Part shown: in pieces, positions 41,479 through 51,187 of the stretch
Layout: each line of letters starts with the position of its first letter
Position numbering within the stretch: the first letter of the stretch is position 1
Assembly: GCF_947172395.1 (NCBI RefSeq)
Contig: NC_069084.1
Location: 3,287,107 to 3,351,106 of the forward strand
DNA length: 64,000 bases
Reading direction: 5' to 3'
Source of the DNA: Bicyclus anynana
Taxonomy: Eukaryota > Arthropoda > Insecta > Lepidoptera > Nymphalidae
Program-made: the position numbers and the translations under genes
The notes under the pieces: generated by a model
The model's input: only the letters and a program-made list of their open reading frames with translations
What the model was told of the DNA's origin: nothing
Database searches by the model: none

Positions 41479-42741
41479 ATGTCGAACGATACAGATACTA
41501 TTTTCAAGTCGCTTAGATTAGTGCCCGAATTTGATGGTAATCCACATGTCCTGACGCGATTTATCAATCTGTGTGATCAATTAGTATTAACGCATTTTAA
41601 ATCGGAGCCTGGTAACGATTTATCCAATTTGGCACTAATTAACGGCATCCTTAATAAAGTAACAGGACCGGCTGCTAGGCTTATAAACTCCTATGGCGTT
41701 CCAGATAACTGGCACGGTATCCGCAATGCACTAATTAATAATTTTGCTGATCAACGCGATGAGACCGCGCTTTATAATGATTTATCACTTCAGTGTCAAG
41801 GCGATAGTAGTCCCCAAGAGTTCTATGAAAGATGCCAAGACTTGTTCAGTACAATAATTACCTTTATTAGTCTGCATGAAACCATACCAACTACAGTCGA
41901 GGCGAAAAGGGCATTATATTCCAAGTTGACGCTACAAGCCTTCCTACGAGGACTAAAAGACCCACTAGGATCTAGGATTCGTTGCATGCGACCTAATTCT
42001 ATGGAGAAAGCACTTCAATTTGTACAGCAGGAATTGAACACCCTCTATATTCAACAACGCAATGACGGTGGACCGCATAAGAAAGACTTGACAGACAGAC
42101 AATTACCACCACCTACTATGAATTTTAGACTTCCTTTTAATCATTTTAACAATGTTCCACCAGTAAAATCTTTTAACCCTCCAACGACACCGGGTTATAA
42201 TAACATGCCTGGACCATCACGTCAGCATGGCATGACGAGCCAAGGTTCGCAAGGCTGGAGACCTGGCCCGAGCCTGGTACAACCACCAAGGGGTACAACA
42301 CGTACGCAACAAATGTTCCGTGCACCCCCACCTAATTATAAACCGGGAAGTAATGTGTTCAGAATGCCTCCAAGACCTCAGCATCAGACATTCAATTATA
42401 ACTCCCCGCGTCCTATGAGTGGTGTAACACCTTTTGTCCAGAGACAAATGCCGATGACTGGACACGATTGGAGACAGCATGGCAACCCGCCGCCGTCTAA
42501 CTATTTTAAATCTCGCGATGTAAATCTCAACGAGCTAGGTTATTTGTACGATTATGATAATGCCTATCTCGAATACGAACCTTATACATACGAACCTTAT
42601 TACTATACATGCGAGCAATACCCTGAATACTATGAAGCCGATTGCGAGTACACTGATAGCATGACAGTAGAGGAAGTAGAGGACCCTTCTTCTACACAGG
42701 AGGATTTTCAGAAGCGTCCCAATACAGACAAGCAAAAATAG
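41479..42741 (+). CDS. gag: Errantivirus Gag
   Basis: A 420-codon frame starts at ATG 41479 and ends at TAG 42739-42741. The N-terminal half (about residues 1-200) is a mixed helical-type region with LTRFINLCDQLVLTHF and FYERCQDLFSTII phrases expected of a capsid-like domain. Residues 205-330 are rich in Pro, Asn, Gln and Arg. The C-terminus (about 355-410) is Tyr/Glu-rich and acidic. There is no CCHC zinc knuckle, in keeping with errantivirus Gag, where a basic Arg-containing region serves instead. Gag is in frame 1 and pol in the -1 frame, with a short overlap at the gag end. Confidence 0.92.
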   Translation: MSNDTDTIFKSLRLVPEFDGNPHVLTRFINLCDQLVLTHFKSEPGNDLSNLALINGILNKVTGPAARLINSYGVPDNWHGIRNALINNFADQRDETALYNDLSLQCQGDSSPQEFYERCQDLFSTIITFISLHETIPTTVEAKRALYSKLTLQAFLRGLKDPLGSRIRCMRPNSMEKALQFVQQELNTLYIQQRNDGGPHKKDLTDRQLPPPTMNFRLPFNHFNNVPPVKSFNPPTTPGYNNMPGPSRQHGMTSQGSQGWRPGPSLVQPPRGTTRTQQMFRAPPPNYKPGSNVFRMPPRPQHQTFNYNSPRPMSGVTPFVQRQMPMTGHDWRQHGNPPPSNYFKSRDVNLNELGYLYDYDNAYLEYEPYTYEPYYYTCEQYPEYYEADCEYTDSMTVEEVEDPSSTQEDFQKRPNTDKQK

Positions 42742-44006
42742 AAATAAATTTGCAAACGCAAAGACAGCTTATGTATGTTCAGATAAAAGATCCACCTCTT
42801 AAAATCTTGATCGATACGGGTGCAAATCAATCCTTTATAAGCCCGCAAGCTGTCCAAACTTATTTCTATAATTGGCCTTTAAACTATGAACCATTCGAAG
42901 TAACAAATTCAAATTTTACGAGTTCACATAATCATTCTATCACGTTACCTTGTTTTAATGAATACAAGGAACAAGGCGACATGACTTTATTCGTGTACGA
43001 TTTTCATAAGTACTTCGATGGGTTACTAGGTTTAGATTTACTAACTGCTTGGGATTGTAACATAGACCTTAAGAATAAAGTACTAACAACGAGAAACGCA
43101 AAAATACCTTTACACATTTACGATTCTCATAACGTTAACTTGTACGAAGACATAATTCCTGCTCAATCGTCTAAGTTAATGAAATTACCTATTAATATCC
43201 CAGATGGAGATGTCTTAGTACAAGATGAAATCATGTGTAACTGCACTATTACCGATTGCGTAACCGCGGTAGAGAATAATCGTGGTTGGGTCGAAGTACA
43301 TAATAATTCTGATAATGACATAATATTTTCTATGGATAGACCGATTGAAGGTGAATTTTTTAACATTGAGAGTAATTATGTACAAAACTCTCCTGAGCGC
43401 GTATCCGAAGTTTTATCTAAGCTTAGAACAGACCATCTGAATCCTGAGGAACTTGCTAACCTTCAGGCACTGTGTTCACGTTATGCAGATATATTTTACA
43501 TAGATGGTGAACCATTAACATTCACCAACAAGATAAAACATCGTATTAAAACGACGGACGAAGTTCCTGTATATACCAAAAGTTATCGTTATCCTTATGT
43601 CCACCGACAGGAAATACAGGAACAAATTGCAAAAATGCTAGAACAGAATATTATTCGACCATCCGATTCTGCATGGAGTTCGCCTATCTGGGTCGTGCCC
43701 AAAAAGGCAGATGCGTCTGGTAAAACTAAATGGCGAATAGTTGTAGATTTTAGGAAGCTTAACGAAAAAACTATTAACGATAAATATCCGATCCCAAACA
43801 TAACGGACGTATTAGATAAGTTAGGTAAATGTCAGTATTTTACCACTTTAGATTTAGCAAGTGGGTTTCATCAAGTCGAAATGGACCCCACTGACATCCC
43901 GAAAACAGGATTTAACGTTGAAAATGGACACTATGAGTACCTTAGAATGCCAATGGGGCTAAAAACTCCCCATCCACCTTTCAAAGGGTCATGGATAATG
44001 TGCTAA
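42720..44006 (+). CDS. pol: Errantivirus Pol, 5' segment: protease and N-terminal RT
   Basis: This frame is entered from gag by -1 shift (no AUG needed). It holds the aspartic protease motif LIDTGANQSFI near 42809, a linker, then the RT fingers/palm: KWRIVVDFRKLNEKTINDKY, PIPNITDVLDKLGKCQYFTT and LDLASGFHQVEMD with the first catalytic Asp. The frame breaks off after MPMGLK at about 43965 and ends on a spurious TAA at 44004-44006. The break coincides with an A5 run (43961-43965) and is equivalent to the loss of one base; the same protein continues in the next frame. In a copy this young it may be a real mutation or a homopolymer error in the assembly. Confidence 0.9.
   Translation, partial: QYRQAKIEINLQTQRQLMYVQIKDPPLKILIDTGANQSFISPQAVQTYFYNWPLNYEPFEVTNSNFTSSHNHSITLPCFNEYKEQGDMTLFVYDFHKYFDGLLGLDLLTAWDCNIDLKNKVLTTRNAKIPLHIYDSHNVNLYEDIIPAQSSKLMKLPINIPDGDVLVQDEIMCNCTITDCVTAVENNRGWVEVHNNSDNDIIFSMDRPIEGEFFNIESNYVQNSPERVSEVLSKLRTDHLNPEELANLQALCSRYADIFYIDGEPLTFTNKIKHRIKTTDEVPVYTKSYRYPYVHRQEIQEQIAKMLEQNIIRPSDSAWSSPIWVVPKKADASGKTKWRIVVDFRKLNEKTINDKYPIPNITDVLDKLGKCQYFTTLDLASGFHQVEMDPTDIPKTGFNVENGHYEYLRMPMGLKTPHPPFKGSWIMC
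42731..42741 (+). promoter_or_regulatory. Probable gag-pol -1 frameshift region
   Basis: The gag reading ends CAA AAA TAG. The pol frame (-1) is open upstream through this point and continues to 44006. The run of five A at 42734-42738 is the likely slip site, though it is not a classic X XXY YYZ heptamer in phase. Confidence 0.55.
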
Positions 44007-46375
44007 GAGATCTGCAGAATAATATCTGCCTAGTTTACTTAGATGATATCATAGTTTTTAGCACGTCACTACAAGAGATGATGGTTAATCTCGAAAAAGT
44101 ATTTAATAGATTACGCGAATCCCATTTTAAAATACAGATGGATAAATCTGAATTCTTAAAGTTGGAAACCGATTTCCTAGGACACGTCATATGCAGAGAC
44201 GGGGTGAAGCCAAATCCTAATAAAATTAAGGCTATTAAGGAATACCCTATTCCTAAAACACCTACCGAAATAAAACGCTTTTTAGGTCTCTTAGGGTATT
44301 ACAGAAAGTTCATTCCCGATTTCGCACGTATTACGAAACCGCTAACTCAATGCCTCAAAAAGGGTTCTAAAATAACCTTAGATCAAAACTACATTAAGTG
44401 TTTTGAACATTGCAAGACACTTTTGACCAATGACCCGATTCTTCAATACCCAGACTTTACAAGGGAATTTATTTTAACAACTGATGCATCCAATGTTGCT
44501 ATTGGAGTTGTGTTATCCCAGGGTACTATTGGCTCAGATAAACCTATCGCTTATGCCTCGAGAACTCTGAACTCTAGCGAGCTGAATTACAGCACAATAG
44601 AAAAGGAGCTTCTTGCCATCGTATGGGCTACCAAGTATTTCAGACCCTATTTATTTGGTCGGAAATTTAAAATATTAACAGATCATAAACCCTTGCAATG
44701 GGTGATGAGTTTAAAAGAGCCAAATTCGAGACTTACAAGATGGCGTTTGAAATTAACTGAATACGACTTCGAAGTTGTCTATAAACAGGGCAAATATAAC
44801 ACAAACGCTGATGCTCTATCTCAAATTCAGTTAAATGTCGAAGAAATTAGTTCAATAGTTGTAAACCCTTCCATAAGGTCAGATGACTCCAGAACCCTTA
44901 CGGCTTCTGAAGGCACTGATGATTCTAGGACCATCACAGTTCATACTGATGCGGAAAACCTCATCTTGGAAGTACCAATCTCAGAGGAACCATTAAATAA
45001 GTTCACTAAGCAGATTATCTTTAATATCGTGGGTGATATCAAAGGTAAGACTGTAGTTAGTAAGCCTTTTGATACACATACTAAAACATCTATTCAGTTA
45101 TCCGAATCTAGCTTAGAGCAAGACGTTATTAATGCGATTAGAGAATATGTACATCCTAAGATAAAGACAGGTTTACTCATCAATCCCTCTGACGCTATGA
45201 CTAGAATAACAGCTATCATACAAAATAACTTTAAAAGTTCAGCCATGAACTTGGTTCTTGTAAGGAAAGAGTTAGAAAATGTTCCAGAATACCTTAAACA
45301 ACAGGAGATTATTAACAAGCATCATGATGGTAAAACTAACCATCGCGGTATTAACGAGTGTTTTCTAGCCTTGTCACGTAGATACTACTGGCCTAAAATG
45401 AGAGAGCATATCACTAAATTTATCAGTGGTTGTACTATCTGTGGACAGGCAAAGTATGATCGAAATCCCATAAAACAACAATTTCGAATCGTACCACCAC
45501 CCGGTAAACCATTTGAGTTAATTCACATGGATATACTAACTATACAGGGTGATAAATTCTTAACCATAGTAGACGCGTTTTCAAAATATGCTCAAGCGTA
45601 TTACTTACGCGATGGAACAGCTGTTAGCGTTATTCAAGCATTTCTTATCTATTGCACACATCATTCGTTACCTATCACTATAGTGACTGACAACGGACCC
45701 GAATTTGTAAATCAACTTTTAACAGAATTTGTTAAGTTTCATAAAATTCAGCATCACAGAGTGGCACCTCACACACCTAACGAAAACGGTATCGTTGAGA
45801 GATTTCATTCAACTTTACTAGAACATTTACGCATACTAAAACTTGAACATAAGAGCGAAGCAACTACTAACCTCATACCTTACGCACTTCTAGCATATAA
45901 TAATTCTATACACAGCTTTACTAAGTGTAAGCCAATAGAAATTATTACTGGTCACTTTGACCCACGAGATCCATTTGATATTGACCTTTCATCTCATCTT
46001 TTACAGCAATACATGACAGATCATAAATATAAAATGACTAAAGTCTATAACTTAATTCATGAATCATGTACCTCACAACGAGCAGATATGACTAATAAGC
46101 GCAATAGTAATCGCGAAATAGAAGTAGAGTACTCCCCTGAGCAACAGGTTTACATTAAAAACCCCATTGCTCCTAGACAAAAATTGGCCCCGCGCTATAC
46201 GCGTGACGAAATCACTGCCAATTTACCGATACACATTTACACTAAGAAAAGCCGAGGACCCGTTGCTAAGTCCCGACTTAAAAGAGTGCTTAAAAATAAT
46301 CAATTGTTACAGGGCTCATCTAATACTACTACTTCTCCTGCCAGTAACTGTATGGACGCAGGAAGTAAAACTTGA
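43976..46375 (+). CDS. pol: Errantivirus Pol, 3' segment: RT, RNase H, integrase
   Basis: Continues Pol in the frame one base back. RT active site YLDD lies at 44036-44047, followed by LGHVICRDGVKPNPNKIKAI and FLGLLGYYRKFIPDF. RNase H starts near 44470 (LTTDASNVAIGVVLSQG) with ELNYSTIEKELLAIVWA and LTDHKPLQW. Integrase starts near 45310 with the zinc finger (HHDGKTNHRG ... CTICGQAK), then the catalytic triad: HMDI near 45526, VTDNGPEF near 45690 and NENGIVERFH near 45780. The C-terminal basic region ends KSRLKRVLKN and the frame stops at TGA 46373-46375. The end overlaps the env signal peptide coding region. Apart from the break upstream, the 794 codons have no stop or missing catalytic residue. 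Confidence 0.95.
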   Translation, partial: TFQRVMDNVLRDLQNNICLVYLDDIIVFSTSLQEMMVNLEKVFNRLRESHFKIQMDKSEFLKLETDFLGHVICRDGVKPNPNKIKAIKEYPIPKTPTEIKRFLGLLGYYRKFIPDFARITKPLTQCLKKGSKITLDQNYIKCFEHCKTLLTNDPILQYPDFTREFILTTDASNVAIGVVLSQGTIGSDKPIAYASRTLNSSELNYSTIEKELLAIVWATKYFRPYLFGRKFKILTDHKPLQWVMSLKEPNSRLTRWRLKLTEYDFEVVYKQGKYNTNADALSQIQLNVEEISSIVVNPSIRSDDSRTLTASEGTDDSRTITVHTDAENLILEVPISEEPLNKFTKQIIFNIVGDIKGKTVVSKPFDTHTKTSIQLSESSLEQDVINAIREYVHPKIKTGLLINPSDAMTRITAIIQNNFKSSAMNLVLVRKELENVPEYLKQQEIINKHHDGKTNHRGINECFLALSRRYYWPKMREHITKFISGCTICGQAKYDRNPIKQQFRIVPPPGKPFELIHMDILTIQGDKFLTIVDAFSKYAQAYYLRDGTAVSVIQAFLIYCTHHSLPITIVTDNGPEFVNQLLTEFVKFHKIQHHRVAPHTPNENGIVERFHSTLLEHLRILKLEHKSEATTNLIPYALLAYNNSIHSFTKCKPIEIITGHFDPRDPFDIDLSSHLLQQYMTDHKYKMTKVYNLIHESCTSQRADMTNKRNSNREIEVEYSPEQQVYIKNPIAPRQKLAPRYTRDEITANLPIHIYTKKSRGPVAKSRLKRVLKNNQLLQGSSNTTTSPASNCMDAGSKT

Positions 46376-47630
46376 GAACCTTGATGAAGGCCCTGGTGTT
46401 TTGCCTTTCAAACTAGGTCCTACTAGAATCATATCACACTATCATTCATTCATCCAATCCATTAACCTACAAGACATCGAGACTAAAGTTAATTCGGTAA
46501 TTAACCAACTAGATGCCATAGAACCAGTGCTTAGTAACAAAACTAACTCACTATTTTCACCCCATATTCAGTACTTAACTAACAAAGCTTATAGTGTGCT
46601 TGAACAATTACAAAGCTTCGAAATACATCGTACAAAACGAGGATTAGTAGATGGACTTGGTAGTATAGTTAAGAGTATAACGGGTAACCTAGATCAAACA
46701 GATGCATTGCATTATAATCAAGCGATTAAAGATCTTAAATCTAGCGAAAATCAGTTAGCAACAGAATTGAATAATCATGTTAGCATCTCTAAGGAATGGA
46801 TGACTCAATACTCGAACATAATAGATAATATCACTAAAAATCAGGTAAAAATCGAACAGTTAATTTACAAAATTAGTCAGGCAGATGCTACTCGTGACTA
46901 CAACCTAGTTAAATATGCACATTTAGCACAAACATTCTTAATAATCGACGACAACGTCGATGCGATTTCGCAAGAGATACTTAGATTGCAAAATGTGTTA
47001 GCCTTTATTAAAGTGTCGACTTTACATCATTCAATTATTCAGAGAAAATCGCTTAATAATATATTCAGCAAGTTGCGAAGTTTGTATAACAGCGACAATA
47101 TAATTGAGGTTGATATGAGAGAATATTATGAAATAATTAGAGTAGGTTATTATTATAAAGATAATGAAATTATTATAGTTCTTAAATTCCCAATAGTTCT
47201 TCCTCAAATATATACCTTGTTTAGATTATCTATGATTCCTAATAAGTTCAATGAAATCCTTATATCTCCTTCCCCATTCCTGGCAATATACGGCAAAGAA
47301 TTCAGGTACATAGAGGCTGAATGCCCGAAGACCAGCAAGTGGTACATCTGCAACGAGAACAGCGGAATACAGAACCGAGATACTGAAGATTGCATCCATC
47401 AACTCATCACTGAGCAACAGAAGATAACAACATGCAAAGCGGCTCGAGTAACTATTCATTGCCCAGCTTATGACGAGCTCGACGAGAAACACTATACTAT
47501 GCACTTCCCCACACCCTCAAAAGTGCGTGTATCCTGCGGACAGGATCTCTTCAAAGAATTAGAAGGAAGCTTGCAACTATACCGAAGAGTTGCTCTATTA
47601 CTACATCAGACTTCGTCATCTCAAATATGA
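46313..47630 (+). CDS. env: Errantivirus Env, main segment (signal peptide, SU, furin site, TM ectodomain)
   Basis: The env reading frame is open from 46167, but the first stretch is pol sequence in another frame. An AG acceptor at 46311-46312 precedes the hydrophobic signal peptide AHLILLLLLPVTVW (46314 on). Splicing from the leader donor at 41260 would form the AUG across the junction. A furin-type RTKR lies at 46629-46640, followed by a Gly-rich segment as in insect errantivirus and baculovirus F-type fusion proteins. A Cys-containing ectodomain follows (KWYICNENSG, ITTCKAARVTIHCPAY, VRVSCG). Coding continuity is lost near 47555-47575, where the homologous frame moves back by one base; the frame as read then ends at TGA 47628-47630. 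Role in the family: membrane fusion. Confidence 0.88.
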
Positions 47631-48064
47631 ACGATCACATTGAAGGCCAAGTACTAAAGATTATGGATATAACTTCAGAGGAATCACCGCAGCTGCAATC
47701 ACCAACTTCAATAGAGTTAAATACCATCAACCTTAATCATCTACATGAGATCAACACAAAAGTTTCTGCGCAGCATCCGATAAATATAAAGTTAGAAGCA
47801 ACCGAAAGCAGTATATACCACACAACCATACCACTATATCTCATAATCGTGGGAATTGGTGTGTCCTTTATTGCGTTCCTGATTTATAAGAAATACTGGC
47901 GTATCCAAGAATCTATTAAAGAAGCACCAACGGAAATTGTAGTTCCTGAAGTCAGAACAAGGTTTGACCCTGATCAACCCCCAGCTTCCTTCACATCAAA
48001 GGTGTTCAGGCGCTGTTCTACGGGGGGAGGTGTTACGCGAGGCAACCCTGCAGCGAGTACGTGA
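47565..48064 (+). CDS. env: Errantivirus Env, C-terminal segment with membrane anchor
   Basis: In the frame one base back, coding resumes from about 47565 (PKSCSITTSDFVIS upstream of the first ATG at 47627) and continues through HLHEINTKV to a transmembrane helix near 47840-47890 (LYLIIVGIGVSFIAFLIYKK) and a short cytoplasmic tail. The stop at 48062-48064 lies 34 bases inside the 3' LTR. This is the tail of the same Env, not a separate gene: the AUG at 47627 overlaps the stop of the main segment by chance. Confidence 0.85.
48022..48030 (+). promoter_or_regulatory. Polypurine tract
   Basis: GGGGGGAGG directly abuts the 3' LTR, the usual plus-strand primer site. It is also within the env coding tail. 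Confidence 0.9.
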
Positions 48065-48292
48065 GGCAGCCCTTGCCAAAAGTGCAAGTTTGCACCCATT
48101 GTTCGGCCGCATTCCTTTGCATGAGCGTCACCTACTCTTTCACAATATGTAATAATTATTTTAATACTTTTACTCCCAACTTTGGAGTAAACAGGCACTT
48201 ACTTGTAACTTAGCTGTAGTTTCTAATATTAAATCTAATCATAAGTCAAATTTGGGTTTTCTTTGAAATTCTCGGTGCGACCATACATTTTT
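48031..48292 (+). repeat. 3' LTR of the errantivirus
   Basis: 262 bases, one difference from the 5' LTR. Followed by TACT at 48293-48296. Confidence 0.97.
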
Positions 48293-48296
48293 TACT

Positions 48297-49140
48297 ATTA
48301 GTATGTTGTGAGGAACTATGTATAATAGACAATTTTCATATAAAGCACGGTTAGTAAATAAATAGGTTGTTGCATCAGCATTGCAAGTGTGGTAATTTTG
48401 CCTGCTTTCATAAAACACGAGTTATGTTTAAAATACGAGTAGAGTGGAATATATACTTTTAAATAGACTTTTGTCTGCATTTAAAAGAAAATTTCAAGTG
48501 CCCCACGGTGCAATAAGTTTCAATAACATTTAGTTGCCACGATAAGAACGCCTGTTTTTAGATTCCTCGTACCATAAACGCTAAAGCTTTGCTTACATTA
48601 GTCCCTATGGATACCTGAGCATTGCAATATTTAGAGAATATTATTGTTTATTTAGAATTAAATTTAGACTTTATGTTTATAAAAATAGAGTTCAAAATGT
48701 TGTACTTAATTTGCTTCATGGGATGCAATTGTAAACAATGTAAGTCGGTTGTACCGCTTATTTGCATCGCGAAATGGTTGGCGAAGTTATCGTTACTATC
48801 ATTAGGTAGTATTTAGAGAGGATTATATAGTTCATTTATATTTAACCTTATGTTAGGTGGTACATTGGGAACTGACATGAAAATGGCGTGGCGTGGGATA
48901 GCTTTTAGTTTAGCTTAGTGAAAAGCCAAGGTATTTTCACTAACAAAGCCATCGTAGGTAAAAGGCGAAACTAGGGTAGTCTTAGCGCTTTATCTATGTT
49001 CTGTAATCGATGGTCGTATTGCTTGGCAGTAGTATTAATGACAACCGTACTGACTGAAGTGGTAAGGTTTGACGTTTCAGTCTCCTAATAGGAAAGTTGT
49101 ATCGTGGTGGTTTCGCTTCAATCGTCTTATATAAAGAGCA
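48297..49140. other. Intergenic, nothing recognised
   Basis: AT-rich flank of the errantivirus. An open frame at 48622-48816 has no support. Confidence 0.5.
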
Positions 49141-49141
49141 T

Positions 49142-49275
49142 GACGGCCTCCGTAGCGCAGTGGTATGCGCGATGGATTTGCAAAACGGAGGTCCTGGGTT
49201 CGAACCCCAGCTGGGCCGATTGAAATTTTCTTAATTGTTCCAGATCTGGCTTCGGCCGTGGCTATTGTTAACTCA
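49142..49275 (+). mobile_element. tRNA-derived SINE, family A, head part
   Basis: 'gcctccgtagcgcagtggta' (A-box) and 'gggttcgaaccccagctggg' (B-box) are the best preserved tRNA-like head in the window. The body stops after 'cggccgtggcta'. Acceptor-stem pairing is incomplete, so this is a SINE head rather than a tRNA gene. Confidence 0.8.
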
Positions 49276-49363
49276 TTATTGTTACCTCAATGGTAATTTA
49301 TCGCTAGAGAGCTTGATCTTTAGAGCAGAGACATGATTTCTCAAAAAATGCAAGGTAAACAAA

Positions 49364-49440
49364 AAGCCGTGATAGCCCAGTGAATATGACCTGTCCCTTT
49401 GATTCAAAAAGCGTAGGTTTGAATTTGATAAAATAGTGAG
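49364..49440 (+). mobile_element. tRNA-derived SINE, family B, head fragment
   Basis: 'gccgtgatagcccagtgaat' followed by 'gcgtaggtttgaatttga' corresponds to the family B tRNA-like head; the body is absent. Confidence 0.65.
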
Positions 49441-50389
49441 GAGCCCATAACAGACTACGCTAACATTAGTTAGACGTGTATTGTATGTAAAATTTTATTG
49501 AGGCAAACTAGCGCTATCTCAAAATAAATAATTAAGGAAAAAATAAAAATAAGATATTACAATGAACAAATTAAAGAAATCGGTCGTATGTAAAGGTTTA
49601 CTGACGATAGTTGAACGTGACAACGTCATAAGAAAATACTGATGGAATGGTTGCATTTTTCAAAAAAAAAAAATGTTTGTTTTTCTAAAATACTGTTTAA
49701 TAATCTTCATAGACCAGAATATACATTATTTCTTGTACAAAAAGTTGGCAACTCTGGAACGAGGGAACGACGCATGATGTCATCTTTTTTCGAGTGTGCA
49801 GCCTCTCTATCGAATTATAAGACGTTGTCACGTCAAAAATATGGGCACCAAATTTAATAATAAATATATAAGTTATCACGTTTTTCGCCTTATAAATCTT
49901 TATAAGCCTCTACTGTATCTAACTTTTATGAGTTAGCTAAGTATAAATTGCTGATATCGTTTTCTGAAACGAAAGTTAACCTATACAGGTATTTTGTTTA
50001 TGTTATAATTGTTCAGAACATACCGTCATTCCGAGATAGCCGACTGCTGAAAATATAACTTTTCATATTTCAAATTTCGCTTGCACTGGCAAAGATAACT
50101 GGATTGTTACGTCACACATGTTCAGATTTGCCGGCACTATTGAACTGTGAAGCTGAACCGTTCGGTTATGACCAAGCATGTACGTCGGGTTTTATTGAAA
50201 CAATGAACCAACAAATGCATTAATTATTAAAAATAGGTATTAATGCATTCATAACGTTTTATTGTTCTCTCCACATATTTCAATTATAATTCCATAATAA
50301 ATACATTTTGGCAGTTTAATTGGCAAAATTGTAGATAACTTTTATTTGTTTTACTATTTTTTTTATTTATGATAAGTTAAGTTTACTTA
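49441..50389. other. Intergenic, nothing recognised
   Basis: A short 'gttacgtcacacatgttcag' phrase at 50107 is similar to 22213. No gene. Confidence 0.45.
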
Positions 50390-50485
50390 GTCCCGTCGTG
50401 ACCACGATCCATGCAACTGGGTCGAAATATCGACATTAAAAATCTCGTCATTTTATCGTGGTATGTACCCGTTTAAATAACATTC
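50390..50485 (+). repeat. Dispersed repeat, 'CCCGTCGTGACCACGATCC' family
   Basis: Second copy of 2246-2345, same orientation, few differences. Confidence 0.85.
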
Positions 50486-50639
50486 ATAAGTTTACTTAGT
50501 TTGTTAACTGCGATTTCACCTACAAAAATTTAGCATACGTACCTCTGACAGTTTTTGCGCTGCATCTTACGTCCTGCTAACCTCTACAATGGCTGAACTG
50601 ATTTTATTGGGAATTTCACTGGAAGATAGAGGATAATAT

Positions 50640-50705
50640 ACACTTTTCCCTCAGGATTTGTAAAAAACAGAATTTCACGCATACGAAGTCGCGGGTATTT
50701 GTTAG
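50640..50705 (+). mobile_element. Helitron-like element, 3' fragment
   Basis: 'cagaatttcacgcatacgaa' then 'gtcgcgggtatttgttagt' matches the 3' end of Lep1/ISBu2-type copies. Confidence 0.55.
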
Positions 50706-50992
50706 TTGCACAATAATATTATGGAAACATTGCAGCGCGAACGCAATAGCGGACAGTAGCTAGTTTTCAGTACAGTTTCAGTTATAATAACACAGTATCC
50801 GAGTGGTTCTCAAACTTTATATCCCGCGGTCGTGGACTTATGCCTCGGCTGAAAACGGCTTACCTACTTACTTTAAAATTGAACAAACTTCAGAATACTC
50901 CGCAGTTCAAACTTGAGGATATCTACTTGGAGTTTAAAAATAAAAAATACAATATTTTGACCGCCATGTGGCAGTACTAGATTTGAATAAAT

Positions 50993-51034
50993 TTTCTTTC
51001 TTTCTTTCTTTCTTTCTACTACTACTACTACTAG
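50993..51034. repeat. (TTTC)n(TAC)n compound microsatellite
   Basis: Six TTTC units are followed directly by about six CTA units. Confidence 0.9.
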
Positions 51035-51187
51035 GGCAGTTGATATTTTAGGGTTCCGAACGTACGTAGTACAAAACCGGAACTGTTATTTAGAATAATG
51101 TTACGTATCCGAGTTGTATAAGCTCATTTGTATGGTCCACTATAGGCGTTCGTCCTTATCAACCTATTTTAAAGCTATTTTTAAACC

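Larger units (their letters stand above)
40870..48296 (+). mobile_element. Errantivirus (env-bearing Ty3/Gypsy LTR retrotransposon), nearly intact
   Basis: A complete provirus-like unit: target duplication TACT (40870-40873 and 48293-48296), two 262-bp LTRs differing at one base (A at 40932, T at 48089), a tRNA-Ser-type primer site, gag, pol (protease, RT, RNase H, integrase order), env with furin-type site and membrane anchor, and a purine tract. This order and the tRNA-Ser primer site are those of insect errantiviruses such as TED, 297 and 17.6; a lepidopteran TED-like member is the best fit. Near-identical LTRs mean recent insertion. Pol and env each contain one frame change, so this copy is probably not autonomous as read. 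Confidence 0.97.

Noticed and set aside
46167..46312. N-terminal 49 codons of the env open frame as real Env sequence
   Set aside because: This stretch is pol coding sequence in another frame and has no signal peptide; the splice acceptor and hydrophobic leader at 46313 mark the likely start.
47627..48064. A separate accessory gene after env
   Set aside because: It carries the Env membrane helix and tail, and coding in this frame begins upstream of its first ATG. It is the frame-shifted end of env.
49142..49216. A possible true tRNA gene
   Set aside because: A-box and B-box are present, but acceptor-stem pairing is poor, and the sequence continues into the SINE family A body seen in other copies.
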